Source of the DNA: Caloramator sp.
GTDB lineage: Bacteria; Bacillota; Clostridia; Clostridiales; Caloramatoraceae
Assembly (NCBI GenBank): GCA_026416875.1
Contig: JAOAEI010000006.1
Coordinates: forward strand, 1 to 49,263
Direction: 5' to 3'
Length of the DNA stretch: 49,263 nucleotides
The notes beneath the pieces were generated by a model. The model saw nothing but the letters and a program-made list of their open reading frames with translations. It did no database searches and was not told where the DNA came from. Position numbers and translations under genes: made by a program. Positions within the stretch are counted from its first letter, which is position 1. Each line of letters begins with the position of its first letter. Shown piece after piece: positions 34,191 to 43,598 of this stretch.

Positions 34191-34711
34191 CTTTTATATT
34201 TTTCCTTAAGCTCTCTAAAAAATTTAATATGCAGCTTTTCATCTTCTATAATTCCACTTAATAGCTCTCTAATGTATTTATCCTTAATTATTATTTTATG
34301 CTCCTCGTATTGTTTTATAGCATCAAGCTCAGATTGTATATCAATGTCTATCATCTTGTTAATATTTGTTGAATAATCAATAAGTCTAGAGTTCCAAGGA
34401 TAATAAAGCCCCATATGAGGAATAGCATACATTGGCTTTAAGCCTAGTAATTTTATTGTCTCTCCAAGAAGTTCTAAATGTTTCATTTCAATAACTGCTA
34501 TCCCTGCTACCGTTTCAGCATAATCCTCATAATTTCCTTCAGTTATAAGATGTTGATATATATAAAGCAAAGAAGCCGTAAGCTCGCTAACAACACCTGA
34601 ATAATCCAGCAGCAGCAAATTAGCATAGTTTATGCATTTCTTTTCAACTTTAGGTTCAGGATAATTAATATTAACAGAAAACTTTGCTGCCTTTTTTATA
34701 TCCCCCGGCAT
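34184..34711 (-). CDS. Ferritin-like/rubrerythrin-type diiron protein
   Basis: 175 residues, four-helix bundle. Metal ligands appear as Glu in SGVVSELTASLLYIYQH, AVIEMKHLELLGE (E-x-x-H), IQSELDAIKQYEEH and GIIEDEKLHIKFF (E-x-x-x-H), the pattern of ferritin-like domains related to manganese catalase and rubrerythrin. There is no C-terminal rubredoxin domain. Oxygen or peroxide detoxification is plausible from the family; not shown. The ATG follows AAGGGG. It is the next gene after the M42 trio on the same strand, 65 bp downstream. Confidence 0.82.
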   Translation of the reverse strand: MPGDIKKAAKFSVNINYPEPKVEKKCINYANLLLLDYSGVVSELTASLLYIYQHLITEGNYEDYAETVAGIAVIEMKHLELLGETIKLLGLKPMYAIPHMGLYYPWNSRLIDYSTNINKMIDIDIQSELDAIKQYEEHKIIIKDKYIRELLSGIIEDEKLHIKFFRELKEKYKRS

Positions 34712-34776
34712 ATAATCCCCTTAAAAGAATATTACAATATATAATATGAAAATTTAATAAATTTGCTACAAAAATT

Positions 34777-35763
34777 TTAGTCTAATTTGTTTGGCACTAA
34801 ATTTTTAAGTATATCTATTGCAGCCTTTATATCTCTTTTATCCGCCATTTCACAATGGGAATGAATATATCTTGTTGGGATTGAAATAACTCCTGTTGGA
34901 ACTCCAGTTTTTGTAGTAAAAATTTCTGCTGCATCTGTTGTTCCCATCTCTAAAATTTCAAATTGATATTTAATCTTATTTTCCTCTGCGATCTTAACAA
35001 GAAGGTCTTTAACTTTTGGGTGAACTATAAATGCCCTATCCATTATTTTAATTGCTACACCTTCCCCTAACTTTACAGCCATTTTATTACAATTAGGTGT
35101 ATCTCCAGTTCCTGTAACATCTACGGCTATAGCTAGGTCAGGTTCAATCCTAAAAGCAGAAACCTTTGCTCCCCTTAATCCAACCTCCTCTTGAGTCGTA
35201 AATACAAAATAAATATCATTTTCACTTTCCTCAATCTGCTTTGCTACTTCTAATAAAACATAACATCCTAATCTATCGTCAAAGGCAGCTCCAACTACCC
35301 TCTCGCCAAGCTCTTGAAAGTCCGACTGAAATACACCAAAGTCCCCTATTTTAACCTTTTGGCTTGCTTCTTCCTTTGTTGATGCCCCAATATCTATATA
35401 AAGTTCCTTTAGTGTGAGCTCCTTAATATCTGCCTTTTGTTCCTTTGATATAATTCCTTCAACTCCATTTTTAAATACAATCCTCTTATATAAAAGTGAG
35501 TATGGACTTAATCCTCCTATGTTTGAAAATCTTAAAAATCCATTTTCATCTATAAAGGTTACCATAACTCCGATCTGGTCCATATGGGCAGCAAGCATAA
35601 CCTTTTTTCTTCCTTTACCCCTTTTCAAAGCTATAACATTTCCTAAGGCATCCTTTTGAACCTCATCAACGTAATCCTTTATATGCTCAATTATAAATTC
35701 TGCAACCAAATCTTCCCTTCCCGATGGTCCATATATTGAAACTAAATCCCTTAATAAATCCAT
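34777..35763 (-). CDS. M42 family metallo-aminopeptidase, third of three in tandem
   Basis: About 328 residues. The binuclear metal site of the M42 (TET/FrvX/YsdC/glutamyl aminopeptidase) family is complete: AAHMDQIG, FDDRLGC, TQEEVGLRGA with the catalytic Glu pair, AVDVTGTGD and RYIHSHCEM. Such enzymes form large tetrahedral complexes and trim peptides from the N-terminus. Overlapping ATGs at 35766 and 35763 follow GGGAGG; the second is better spaced. The upstream M42 gene ends inside this start (ATGA overlap), so the trio is translated as one unit. Confidence 0.92.
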   Translation of the reverse strand: MDLLRDLVSIYGPSGREDLVAEFIIEHIKDYVDEVQKDALGNVIALKRGKGRKKVMLAAHMDQIGVMVTFIDENGFLRFSNIGGLSPYSLLYKRIVFKNGVEGIISKEQKADIKELTLKELYIDIGASTKEEASQKVKIGDFGVFQSDFQELGERVVGAAFDDRLGCYVLLEVAKQIEESENDIYFVFTTQEEVGLRGAKVSAFRIEPDLAIAVDVTGTGDTPNCNKMAVKLGEGVAIKIMDRAFIVHPKVKDLLVKIAEENKIKYQFEILEMGTTDAAEIFTTKTGVPTGVISIPTRYIHSHCEMADKRDIKAAIDILKNLVPNKLD

Positions 35764-36764
35764 CATAATTCCTCCCTTTCTAAACTTTCTAAAACTTTCT
35801 TAGTTAACTTTAATGTGTTTTCATAATCATCCTTATGAATCATGCTTATCGGCGAGTGGATATACCTTGTTGGAACAGAAATGCTTGCGGTTTTACAGCC
35901 AGTTTTTGCTTTATGAATAGCACCTGCATCATTTCCTCCTACCGTTCCCCTTCTTAACTGATAGGGAATCCCATTTTCTTCTGCTGTTTTAATAATCAAC
36001 TTAAGAAGTTTTTCATCAGCAATAGATGAGGAATCCATAACCGACAATGCTGGTCCTTTTCCCGTTTCTGTAACAAAATCCTTTTCATCCTTTACAAAAT
36101 CAGCACAGGTTGTCCCTTCAATTGCAAGGGCAATCTCTGGTTCTATGCTGTATGCAGCAACCGTAGCCCCCCTAAGTCCTACTTCCTCCTGAACCGTAAA
36201 TACACAATATAAATCTAAATTAAAATTCTCCTTCAATATATCAATTAAAACAGCGCATCCTACTCTATCATCTAAAGCCTTTGCCTTTATGTATCTTCCC
36301 ATATCTACATATTCACTATCAAAGGTAGCATAGTCACCAAGTTTAACATGCTTTAAAACTTCATCCTTGCTTGTTGCACCAATATCAATGAAAAGATCTT
36401 TAATATTTACTGGATTTGACCTCTCCCCTTCGCTTTGAAGGTGAATCGGTTTATACCCTATTATTCCCTTTACTTTTGTTCTTCCAAACACAATCCTTTT
36501 TGATATTAAAATTCTAGGATCAATACCACCAACAGGTGAAAACTTAATTCTGCCATCATCCTTAATTCCTGTTACAATAAATCCTACTTCATCCATATGG
36601 GCAGCTAGCATAACCCTTTTGCCACCACCCCTTTTATGAACAATTAAATTTCCAAGCTTATCAATAGAAACTTCTCCAAGGCCCTTAACTTCTTCCTTTA
36701 TAATTTCCCTTATCTCCTTTTCATAGCCTGAGACTCCAAAGGCTTCTGTCAATTTTCTAAGCAT
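35763..36764 (-). CDS. M42 family metallo-aminopeptidase, second of three in tandem
   Basis: About 333 residues. Metal ligands: AAHMDEVG, LDDRVGC, VQEEVGLRGA, AIEGTTCAD and RYIHSPISM. The fourth ligand region reads AIEG where its neighbours read VDV, a known variation in the family that may alter metal choice or specificity. The frame opens earlier at 36773, but GGGGTG is spaced for the ATG at 36764. The gene overlaps the first M42 gene by 8 bp and the third by one base. Confidence 0.92.
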   Translation of the reverse strand: MLRKLTEAFGVSGYEKEIREIIKEEVKGLGEVSIDKLGNLIVHKRGGGKRVMLAAHMDEVGFIVTGIKDDGRIKFSPVGGIDPRILISKRIVFGRTKVKGIIGYKPIHLQSEGERSNPVNIKDLFIDIGATSKDEVLKHVKLGDYATFDSEYVDMGRYIKAKALDDRVGCAVLIDILKENFNLDLYCVFTVQEEVGLRGATVAAYSIEPEIALAIEGTTCADFVKDEKDFVTETGKGPALSVMDSSSIADEKLLKLIIKTAEENGIPYQLRRGTVGGNDAGAIHKAKTGCKTASISVPTRYIHSPISMIHKDDYENTLKLTKKVLESLEREEL

Positions 36765-37797
36765 AAACATCACCCCAATTCTTCAAAGAAGAAATAAACA
36801 AAGCTAATAGCCTTCCAGCTTTAACGATATCTTTATAGTTAACAACCTCAGTTGATGTGTGCATATACTTTATAGGGATAGAAACTAAAAGAGTTGGAAC
36901 ACCTTCCCTAGTCACCTGAAGGTTCCAAGTTTCTGTTCCAGTGCCTCCTGGTGCAACATCTATCGTATATGGTATACTGTATTCATCAGCAATTTTTATA
37001 AGTTTTTCAGAAAGCTCTGGATGGATATTAGGTCCTATTGTTATTTCAACTCCCTTCCCACATTCAATCTGGATATCTGGATTTGCATATTTATCCCCAA
37101 AGGTTACATCTACAACTATTCCAATATCAGGGTTCACATCGTAAGCAGTTGTTTTAACCCCTAAAAGTCCCCTCTCCTCTTGAGTTGTAGCTGCAAAATA
37201 AACATCGGCTGTATGTCTTATCCTATTCAATTCTTTAGCACATTCATAAAGCACCATTATTCCGACACGATTGTCAAGAGCCTTTCCCGTAATGAAATCG
37301 CCTAAAAGCTCCATTGAATTTTGCTTTATTGTAATGTAATCTCCTATTTTTACTAATTCTTTTATTTCATCTTTGCTCATTCCGCAATCTATAACCATCT
37401 CATCCATTTTTATTGACTTTTTTCTATCCTTTTCTGTTAAAACATGTGGTGGTTTTGCTCCAATGACACCATAAACCTTATTCCTTCCATGAATAACAAC
37501 TTCCTGAGCAGGCAAAGTCTTTGGATCTACTCCGCCAACGTTTGTAAAGGATATAAATCCTCTTTCGTCAATATCAGTAACCATAAGGCCAATTTCATCA
37601 GCATGAGCAGTTATTAATATTTTTAATCTATCCTCTCCTTCACCCCGTTTAATAGCTATTAAATCTCCCATTTTCCCCTTTTTTATTTCATCAACATAGG
37701 GAATAAAAATATTTTCTAAATCATCCTGCAACAAATATTCACTTCCTGAAACAGTATTTAAGTCGCTTAATCTTTTTAAAATCTCCTTTCCTTCCAT
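36757..37797 (-). CDS. M42 family metallo-aminopeptidase, first of three in tandem
   Basis: 346 residues, the most divergent of the trio. Metal ligands: TAHADEIG, LDNRVGI, TQEERGLLG, VDVTFGD and KYMHTSTEV. The third region reads EER rather than EEV and the proton donor pair is intact. The ATG follows a strong AAAAGGAGG site, so this is the first gene of the three-peptidase operon; no in-frame extension competes. The trio points to degradation of imported peptides and the different active-site loops to complementary specificities; that is inference. Confidence 0.92.
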   Translation of the reverse strand: MEGKEILKRLSDLNTVSGSEYLLQDDLENIFIPYVDEIKKGKMGDLIAIKRGEGEDRLKILITAHADEIGLMVTDIDERGFISFTNVGGVDPKTLPAQEVVIHGRNKVYGVIGAKPPHVLTEKDRKKSIKMDEMVIDCGMSKDEIKELVKIGDYITIKQNSMELLGDFITGKALDNRVGIMVLYECAKELNRIRHTADVYFAATTQEERGLLGVKTTAYDVNPDIGIVVDVTFGDKYANPDIQIECGKGVEITIGPNIHPELSEKLIKIADEYSIPYTIDVAPGGTGTETWNLQVTREGVPTLLVSIPIKYMHTSTEVVNYKDIVKAGRLLALFISSLKNWGDVYA

Positions 37798-37878
37798 CTT
37801 ATCCCTCCTTTTGATTCACATTACTAATTTTAAACTATTTTGACGGAAAGATAAAGAATTTTCTAAAATATTTTTCAT

Positions 37879-37907
37879 TTGACACACATACCCCGTATGT
37901 GTATAAT
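37879..37907 (+). promoter_or_regulatory. Consensus promoter with a palindromic spacer
   Basis: TTGACA (37879-37884) and TATAAT (37902-37907) are perfect consensus boxes 17 bp apart. The entire spacer is the palindrome CACATAC-CCC-GTATGTG, extendable by one pair into the boxes. A regulator bound there would sit exactly between the two polymerase contacts. Confidence 0.85.
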
Positions 37908-37967
37908 AAGTAATTGCTTATGTTACAAAGTCTTAATATAGATTATTCGACAAGAGGAGGGACATTG

Positions 37968-38471
37968 ATGAAGAGAAAAAGTCATCAGCACTGGTCTTGG
38001 ATAATATTGGCATCCTTCGTAATCATCGGTTATTTCTATCCTATAATAGGATTACTGGGAATAATATGTATGATAATGCCTCCCCTTCACGCCTTTTTAG
38101 GTAGAGGAAAAATTCACTGCTCCCACTATTGTCCAAGGGGTTCTTTATTAGGTAAGTTCTTAAAAAATATCTCTTTAAATAATCCTCTACCTAATGTCAT
38201 GAGAAGAAAATTTGTAAAAAATATATTGCTTCTCCTTATGATATCTCTTTTAAGCTTATCTTTATATCATTCAAAAGGAAACATCCATAAAATGGCCTTT
38301 TCAATTTACAGATTTATGACCATTTCCCTTTTAGTTGGTATAACTCTTGGAACAATATTTAAGCCTAGAAGCTGGTGCCAAATTTGTCCAATGGGGCATC
38401 TAAGCGATCTTGTTGATAAAGTTGTAAAAAATGGAATTGCAACAACAAAAAAATTAGAGGGAACGAACTAG
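37968..38471 (+). CDS. Membrane 4Fe-4S protein (NapH/Fer4_5-like)
   Basis: About 167 residues with four hydrophobic segments. Cysteine pairs flank membrane helices: CSHYCPRGSLLG near residue 47 and CQICPMGHLSDL near residue 140, the pattern of the Fer4_5 group found in NapH, CcoG and NosR, implying one cluster at the membrane face. An electron-transfer role is inferred from that family. Upstream codons in the frame (from 37914) are discarded because GAGGAGGG precedes the ATG at 37968. Expression is probably controlled by the palindrome in its promoter. Confidence 0.78.
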   Translation: MKRKSHQHWSWIILASFVIIGYFYPIIGLLGIICMIMPPLHAFLGRGKIHCSHYCPRGSLLGKFLKNISLNNPLPNVMRRKFVKNILLLLMISLLSLSLYHSKGNIHKMAFSIYRFMTISLLVGITLGTIFKPRSWCQICPMGHLSDLVDKVVKNGIATTKKLEGTN

Positions 38472-38478
38472 TTCCCTC

Positions 38479-39660
38479 TTATATTTTTCCACCTTTAACC
38501 CCTGAACTTGCCTTTTTAAGTAAAGGAGTATCAAATACATATATGTTTTTATTGTGCTCTTGGTTTCTTAATAATGCATATTCTATCAATTTATTTATTA
38601 GTTCTTTGAAACCTAAGCCTGTTGGTTCCCAAAGGTAGAAGGATATAGAACCTGGCATAGTATTTATTTCGTTTACATAAACCTTCATTGTATCCCTTTC
38701 AAGAAGAAAATCAATTCTTGAAATTCCAGAGCAGTCTAATGTCTTAAATACCTTTATTGCAAGCTCTTTTATCTCTTTAGCTTTTTCATCTGGAATTGGT
38801 GCAGGAATCCTCCTTGCTGCACTTTTCATACCAGTATTTTTATTTCCCCTTAAATATTTATCCTCAAAACTTAAGAATTCCTGCCAAGATACAGGCTCCT
38901 CCAAAACTGATGCAATATATTCGTTATCAAAGCCAATTACGGAGCAGTTTATCTCCATCGGATTTTCGACAGCCTCTTCAACTATAATCTTTCTATCATA
39001 GTTTATTGCAATTTCTATTGCATTGATAAGTTCCTCTCTATTTTTCGCCTTTGAAATGCCTATACTTGAGCCTAAATTAGCAGGTTTCACAAACATAGGA
39101 TATTTTAATTTTCCTTCAAGATAATTCAAAACATTTTCACTGGCATTTATATAATCCCTTCTTAAAAACCATGTATAATTAACTATAGGAATATCGTTGG
39201 CTTTAAAAATATCCTTCATTATAATTTTGTCCATTCCAACCGCAGAACCTAAAACTCCGCTTCCAACATAAGGAATGTTGCAAAGCTCTAAAAGGCCTTG
39301 CATAGTTCCATCTTCACCATGGGAGCCATGTAGTGCTGGAAAAACAACATCTATTTTTATTGGTTCTTTTGTTTTTTTGAATAATCCCTTTTCAGGATAA
39401 AATTTTAAATAAGGATTATTAGGGATCGGCTCAATATAAACTTTTTTTGCCTTGCTGAGAAGCTCATCTAAATTTTTATAATTTTTTATATCCAGTAAAT
39501 CATCCCCAGTATACCATTCACCTTGTTTTGTAATAAAAAGAGGAATAACATTATATTTTTCCTTGTCAATGTTTTCAGCCACCTGAAGTCCTGTTATTAC
39601 AGAAACTTCGTGTTCAACGCTTCTTCCTCCAAACATTATTAAAACATTCTTCTTACCCAT
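38479..39660 (-). CDS. ddl: D-alanine--D-alanine ligase (ATP-grasp)
   Basis: 393 residues, longer than usual Ddl (about 305-360) because of insertions and a 25-residue tail. Family motifs: [10 protein letters not shown] with Glu16, [16 protein letters not shown], the [14 protein letters not shown] grasp strand, INCSVIG, DFLLERD and [10 protein letters not shown]. It joins two D-alanines, or possibly D-alanine to another D-residue; the loop [12 protein letters not shown] deserves comparison with D-Ala and VanC-type ligases. The ATG follows AAGGAGG. It is the last gene of the hydrolase-MurF-like-Ddl operon. Confidence 0.9.
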   Translation of the reverse strand: MGKKNVLIMFGGRSVEHEVSVITGLQVAENIDKEKYNVIPLFITKQGEWYTGDDLLDIKNYKNLDELLSKAKKVYIEPIPNNPYLKFYPEKGLFKKTKEPIKIDVVFPALHGSHGEDGTMQGLLELCNIPYVGSGVLGSAVGMDKIIMKDIFKANDIPIVNYTWFLRRDYINASENVLNYLEGKLKYPMFVKPANLGSSIGISKAKNREELINAIEIAINYDRKIIVEEAVENPMEINCSVIGFDNEYIASVLEEPVSWQEFLSFEDKYLRGNKNTGMKSAARRIPAPIPDEKAKEIKELAIKVFKTLDCSGISRIDFLLERDTMKVYVNEINTMPGSISFYLWEPTGLGFKELINKLIEYALLRNQEHNKNIYVFDTPLLKKASSGVKGGKI

Positions 39661-39671
39661 CTCTATCCTCC

Positions 39672-41288
39672 TTAATTTTCATTATAATTATCAGGCAAAT
39701 CATTTTCAAATAATACGATATCTCCAATCGCCACTATTTTGCTTAATTCATGAGTTGCTTCATCAAGGCTATTTACAACAATAATCCTATCCTCTGGAAA
39801 GTTTTCTTCTTTTAATCCATCAACTATAGGAATGCTTCTTTTTCTTCCAACTAAAATAGCATAATCGCAGGTTTTTGCAATTCTTTGGCCAAATTTTTTA
39901 TTTTCTTCATATTCAACTTCCCCAAGTTCAATCATTCCAGGAGTTACGATAATTTTTTTGCCACCCTCCATTTCAGAAAGAGCTTCAAGGGCTAAGGCTG
40001 AACCTTCAGGATTTGAATTAAAGGCATCATCTATTACTGTAACTCCGTTGTTAGTTTCAAGTATTTGAAGCCTATGCGGAACTGGCTCTATCTTTTCTAT
40101 GCCCCTTTTTATTTCTTCCTCAGAAAGTCCAAGCTTTAGGGCAACTGCAACCCCTGCTAAAATATTATTAACATTGTGCTTTCCTAAAAGTTTCGTTCTG
40201 CATTCAAATTGAACTTTTCTACCATCAATATCTCCATGAACCGTAAACTTTAAACCTTCCCTAGTATTTTTTATGTCGGTTGCATATACATTTATTCCTT
40301 CTTTTTTATTTGTTCCATATACATAGGTTTCTATATTTCTCCTTTTAGAAAGTTCAAAACAAATATCATTATCTCCATTAAAAAAGGCAACGCCATCCTC
40401 CGGCAAGGATTCTATAAGCTCATATTTTGTCTTTTTAATATTTTCCTGGGATCCCATCGTTTCAAGATGCTGAAGGCCAACGGCAGTTAATACTCCTATC
40501 TTGGGATATACTATTTCACAAAGTTCCTTTATATCTCCAACATATCTTGCGCCCATTTCGCATACAAAAACTTCATGTTCATCCCTTAATTGTTCCCTTA
40601 CTACCTTTGTTATTCCCATTGGCGTGTTATAACTTTCAGGCGTCATTATGGTATTAAACTTTTCTGAAAGGATAGTTTTAATAAAATACTTAGTGCTTGT
40701 TTTTCCGTAGCTTCCTGTTATACCGATAACTAATAGATCCTTTCTTCTTTTAATAATTTCCCTTGCCTCTTTTATGAAGCCCTGTTGAATTTTCTTTTCA
40801 ATAGGCAGCATTATTTTTAATGAAATCAGCATTAGGTAAGAAATAAAAACCTGAATTAAAATCAATCCATTTATAAAGGCTAATGGGGACTTAAATAGAA
40901 CATAGGACATTATAACAAATAATAAATTTAAAGATAATGCACAGGCAAACAATCTTTTAGCTCTATATGTAAAGTTTAGAGGTTTTTTTGCCTTTTTTCT
41001 TCTTTTGTAATGGGTATAGATATTTATTGAAGCTAGAATAATCCAAAAAAACAGCAGAACATAAGAATTATAGTTTTTAGGGAAAAGATTTGCAATAAAA
41101 AGTAAAAACAAAAATATAAAATTTCTTTTAAAATTATCCTTATCATATTTATTAAGCCAATTCAAAAATTCATTTGGTTTATAACCTACAAGCTGGGACA
41201 TATGAAGATAAAACCTATTGTAGTAAACCGAAACAAAGGCAAAAAAGATTATTGCTATAACATAAATTAACATATCCAAATCATTCAC
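39672..41288 (-). CDS. Membrane-anchored MurF-type peptide ligase
   Basis: 538 residues. Residues 1-165 contain about five membrane helices and replace the UDP-MurNAc-recognition domain of ordinary MurF. The rest is a Mur ligase: P-loop [11 protein letters not shown] (189-199), [39 protein letters not shown] and [17 protein letters not shown], a MurF-like C-terminal sequence. Substrate and orientation are unknown; a lipid-linked peptidoglycan precursor is a reasonable guess. The start is a GTG overlapping the stop of the hydrolase gene; spacing to GGAAGGAA is short, so a start at 41273 cannot be excluded. Confidence 0.85.
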   Translation of the reverse strand: MNDLDMLIYVIAIIFFAFVSVYYNRFYLHMSQLVGYKPNEFLNWLNKYDKDNFKRNFIFLFLLFIANLFPKNYNSYVLLFFWIILASINIYTHYKRRKKAKKPLNFTYRAKRLFACALSLNLLFVIMSYVLFKSPLAFINGLILIQVFISYLMLISLKIMLPIEKKIQQGFIKEAREIIKRRKDLLVIGITGSYGKTSTKYFIKTILSEKFNTIMTPESYNTPMGITKVVREQLRDEHEVFVCEMGARYVGDIKELCEIVYPKIGVLTAVGLQHLETMGSQENIKKTKYELIESLPEDGVAFFNGDNDICFELSKRRNIETYVYGTNKKEGINVYATDIKNTREGLKFTVHGDIDGRKVQFECRTKLLGKHNVNNILAGVAVALKLGLSEEEIKRGIEKIEPVPHRLQILETNNGVTVIDDAFNSNPEGSALALEALSEMEGGKKIIVTPGMIELGEVEYEENKKFGQRIAKTCDYAILVGRKRSIPIVDGLKEENFPEDRIIVVNSLDEATHELSKIVAIGDIVLFENDLPDNYNEN

Positions 41289-42039
41289 TTCCTTCCAAGA
41301 ATTTTGATACTATTATATTAAAATCATTTAATTTATCGAGATATGCAAAATGCCCTGCCCCTTCAAAAACAATTAATCCGGCGTCTGGTATTTCTTTTTC
41401 CATAATTTTAGCCATATAAAGGGGAGTGTCTTGATCCTTTTCGCCCCAGATAAGAAGAGTTGGAGCTTTAATCTTAGGCAAAAATCCCCTTAAATCCTCA
41501 TTTACAACTTTAACAAAAGTCTCCCTTAATGGACCTGAGTTTTTATAATCCTTTGAACCGTATTTCTTATAAAACTTTTCAAGAGCTTCTTTTTTACCAC
41601 CATTTAATAATAAATATAACTTCTTTAATAGTTTAAATTTATATACTTTAAAATAATATTTAAAGGTCCTTTTTGGGATTATCCCGGCACTGTCTACAAG
41701 AACTACCTTTTCAACCTTTTCAGGATAAAGTGCTGAAAACATAATTGAAACCCTACCTCCAAAGGAATGTCCAATTAAAGAAGCCTTTTCTATATTAAGC
41801 TTTTCAAATAATTTATTAAGAATATCGGTATAGTCTCCAACACCCCAAGCTTTTGGCGGCAAAGAAGATTGGCCAAACCCCGGAAAGTCTATCGCATAAA
41901 CTTCAAACTTAGTTGAAAGATAATTAAATACAGGCAAAAAGCTATCTGCTCTTCCACCCCAACCGTGAAGGAGAAATACTTTTTTACCGCTTCCAGCTTT
42001 TTTATAATAAATATCTAAATCATCTATTTTTACAAACAT
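41281..42039 (-). CDS. Alpha/beta hydrolase
   Basis: 252 residues, no signal peptide. Alpha/beta-hydrolase fold with oxyanion-loop region LLHGWGGRAD, nucleophile elbow GHSFGG (Ser near 92), acid LIWGEKDQDTP and a final His in EGAGHFAYLDK. The substrate is unknown. It overlaps the MurF-like gene by 8 bp, so it is likely the first gene of that operon and may act on a cell-wall precursor or its ester; that is inference from context only. The ATG follows AGAGGTGG. Confidence 0.88.
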   Translation of the reverse strand: MFVKIDDLDIYYKKAGSGKKVFLLHGWGGRADSFLPVFNYLSTKFEVYAIDFPGFGQSSLPPKAWGVGDYTDILNKLFEKLNIEKASLIGHSFGGRVSIMFSALYPEKVEKVVLVDSAGIIPKRTFKYYFKVYKFKLLKKLYLLLNGGKKEALEKFYKKYGSKDYKNSGPLRETFVKVVNEDLRGFLPKIKAPTLLIWGEKDQDTPLYMAKIMEKEIPDAGLIVFEGAGHFAYLDKLNDFNIIVSKFLEGSE

Positions 42040-42214
42040 ACGTCCACCTCTTTATGCTTATAATTCATACTACATTATACTACAATTTTAATATATTTAA
42101 AATTATAAGTTAAGCTAACTAAGTAATTTTGAAATATTTTTAACTTTAAAAAGATAATTTATTTGAATAATTTATTCTAATTATAAGAAAATAAAAATAG
42201 AAAGGATGATATTT

Positions 42215-42433
42215 ATGAGAATATTAAATCTTGTTACCCTTGCTATTGTAATTTTAGGAGGCGTTAATTGGGGATTTATTGCTATATCAGGATTTGACCC
42301 GCTACTTCCTATATTAGGTGGCTATACATCACCCTTTGCAAGAATATTTTATGGAATTATTGGTTTATCATCTATTTGGGTATTTTATGCTTATCTTATG
42401 ACTCCTGGAAGCGACGGAATAGAGGAAAAATAA
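42215..42433 (+). CDS. DUF378 family membrane protein
   Basis: 72 residues with two membrane helices (LVTLAIVILGGVNWGFIAI and FARIFYGIIGLSSIWVFYAYL) and the conserved GGVNWG turn of the DUF378 family. Its role is unknown. The frame opens at an ATG at 42206, but GAAAGG is better spaced for the ATG at 42215. It is a single-gene unit divergent from the alpha/beta hydrolase operon, with a bidirectional terminator 5 bp after its stop. Confidence 0.85.
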   Translation: MRILNLVTLAIVILGGVNWGFIAISGFDPLLPILGGYTSPFARIFYGIIGLSSIWVFYAYLMTPGSDGIEEK

Positions 42434-42437
42434 ATTA

Positions 42438-42466
42438 GGACTACCTAATTATGCAGAAGGTAGTCC
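42438..42466. terminator. Bidirectional terminator
   Basis: Nine-base-pair stem GGACTACCT / AGGTAGTCC with an 11-nt loop between the convergent DUF378 and EFR1 genes. Confidence 0.78.
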
Positions 42467-42468
42467 AA

Positions 42469-43221
42469 TTAAATTTTATACTGTTCAAATCTTTTTCCCT
42501 TGTATAGGTATGCATTTGTAGGACAAGTATGTAGGCATTTTTGGCATGATATGCATCTGTCTTCAAAATAAAAATTGTTATCTTTAAACTTAATATTCTT
42601 AGTTGGACAGTTCTTTACACATTTTAAGCATTTTACGCAAAGTTTCATATCAACTGTAAGATTTCTTTTTGCCCATCCCTTTGAAAAACTAGAGAATAAC
42701 TTATATTCTAATTTTGCAAGATTTAAACGCAACTTACTTACTTTATTTATATGGACTTTTCCCATCAAAAATTTTTGAACTAAACTTTTAACCTTTTCCT
42801 CTGCCTTTTCTTTTGCTTTTTTTATCTCCTCCTTAGTTGGCTTTTCAAAGGCAACAACATAATAATTATTCGGCATACTTATAAAGTCCTGGACTATAAT
42901 CCTATAACCTTTTTTTATAAGAATTTCGGCTAACTGATCGGGTCCTGACCCTTTATTAGAAGCTTGAGTCGAAAAAATAAGGCACTTTTTGTTATCGCTT
43001 TTTAAATTTTCAAGAATCCAGTCGATATAGTTTTTAGGAAAAACTTCGGCATGTATTGGAGCTCCAAAGATATAAAAATCATACTCTTCATTTAGAGCTT
43101 TCTTCTTTGATACGTCAATTAAAACACAACTAACTCCCTGATTTTCAAAATATCGTTTAAACAATTTCGATACATATTCAGTGTTTCCCGTTCCTGAAAA
43201 GTAAATTATTGCTGCCTTCAA
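42469..43221 (-). CDS. EFR1-type flavodoxin-ferredoxin fusion protein
   Basis: 250 residues. Residues 1-150 form a flavodoxin-like domain with FMN loop YFSGTGNTEYV and FGAPIHAEVFP. Residues 195-245 hold two 4Fe-4S sites, CVKCLKCVKNCP and CISCQKCLHTCP, as in bacterial ferredoxins. Such proteins transfer electrons between flavin and iron-sulfur centres in anaerobes. The start is TTG at 43221 after GGAGGGAC. It follows the DUF190 gene by 21 bp, so it may be part of the fluoride-controlled transcript; that is uncertain. Confidence 0.87.
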   Translation of the reverse strand: MKAAIIYFSGTGNTEYVSKLFKRYFENQGVSCVLIDVSKKKALNEEYDFYIFGAPIHAEVFPKNYIDWILENLKSDNKKCLIFSTQASNKGSGPDQLAEILIKKGYRIIVQDFISMPNNYYVVAFEKPTKEEIKKAKEKAEEKVKSLVQKFLMGKVHINKVSKLRLNLAKLEYKLFSSFSKGWAKRNLTVDMKLCVKCLKCVKNCPTKNIKFKDNNFYFEDRCISCQKCLHTCPTNAYLYKGKRFEQYKI

Positions 43222-43242
43222 TTTTGTCCCTCCAAAATTCTT

Positions 43243-43587
43243 TTATTTGCTACTTGACTTTACATATTTAATTATTTCTACATCGTGCATAATCACAACT
43301 AAGCCTTCGGTTATCATTGGGTCGATAGCCTTTATAAATTCATTTATTTTTTCTTCTTTATCTATGATTTCAATAACTATAGGCAAATCATGGGATAAAA
43401 CTTCCGTTAAAGCAGAATGAACCCTGCTATTTGCTCCAAAGCCTTCAATACCTCTTATTATTGTAGCACCTGCAAGGCCAAACTCTTTTGCCTTTTTAAG
43501 GATAACATGATATAAAGCCTCGCCATGCCATTTATCTGATTCACCAATGAATATTTTTAAAAGTTTTCCCTTGCCTTCTAACTTCAT
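43243..43587 (-). CDS. DUF190 family protein of the fluoride operon
   Basis: 114 residues, cytoplasmic. It matches the DUF190 family: LKIFIGESDKWHGEALYHVI, GLAGATIIRGIEGFGANSRVHS and LPIVIEIID, with a predicted ferredoxin-like, PII-like fold. DUF190 genes recur beside crcB under fluoride riboswitches, so it is thought to help the channel, but its role is not proven. The ATG follows TAGGAGGG; it lies 11 bp after crcB. Confidence 0.9.
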   Translation of the reverse strand: MKLEGKGKLLKIFIGESDKWHGEALYHVILKKAKEFGLAGATIIRGIEGFGANSRVHSALTEVLSHDLPIVIEIIDKEEKINEFIKAIDPMITEGLVVIMHDVEIIKYVKSSSK

Positions 43588-43598
43588 AATATTCCCTC

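Noticed and set aside
42040-42205. Riboswitch or attenuator between the hydrolase operon and DUF378
   Set aside because: Only a short ATACTAC direct repeat and AT tracts; no conserved aptamer sequence or terminator.
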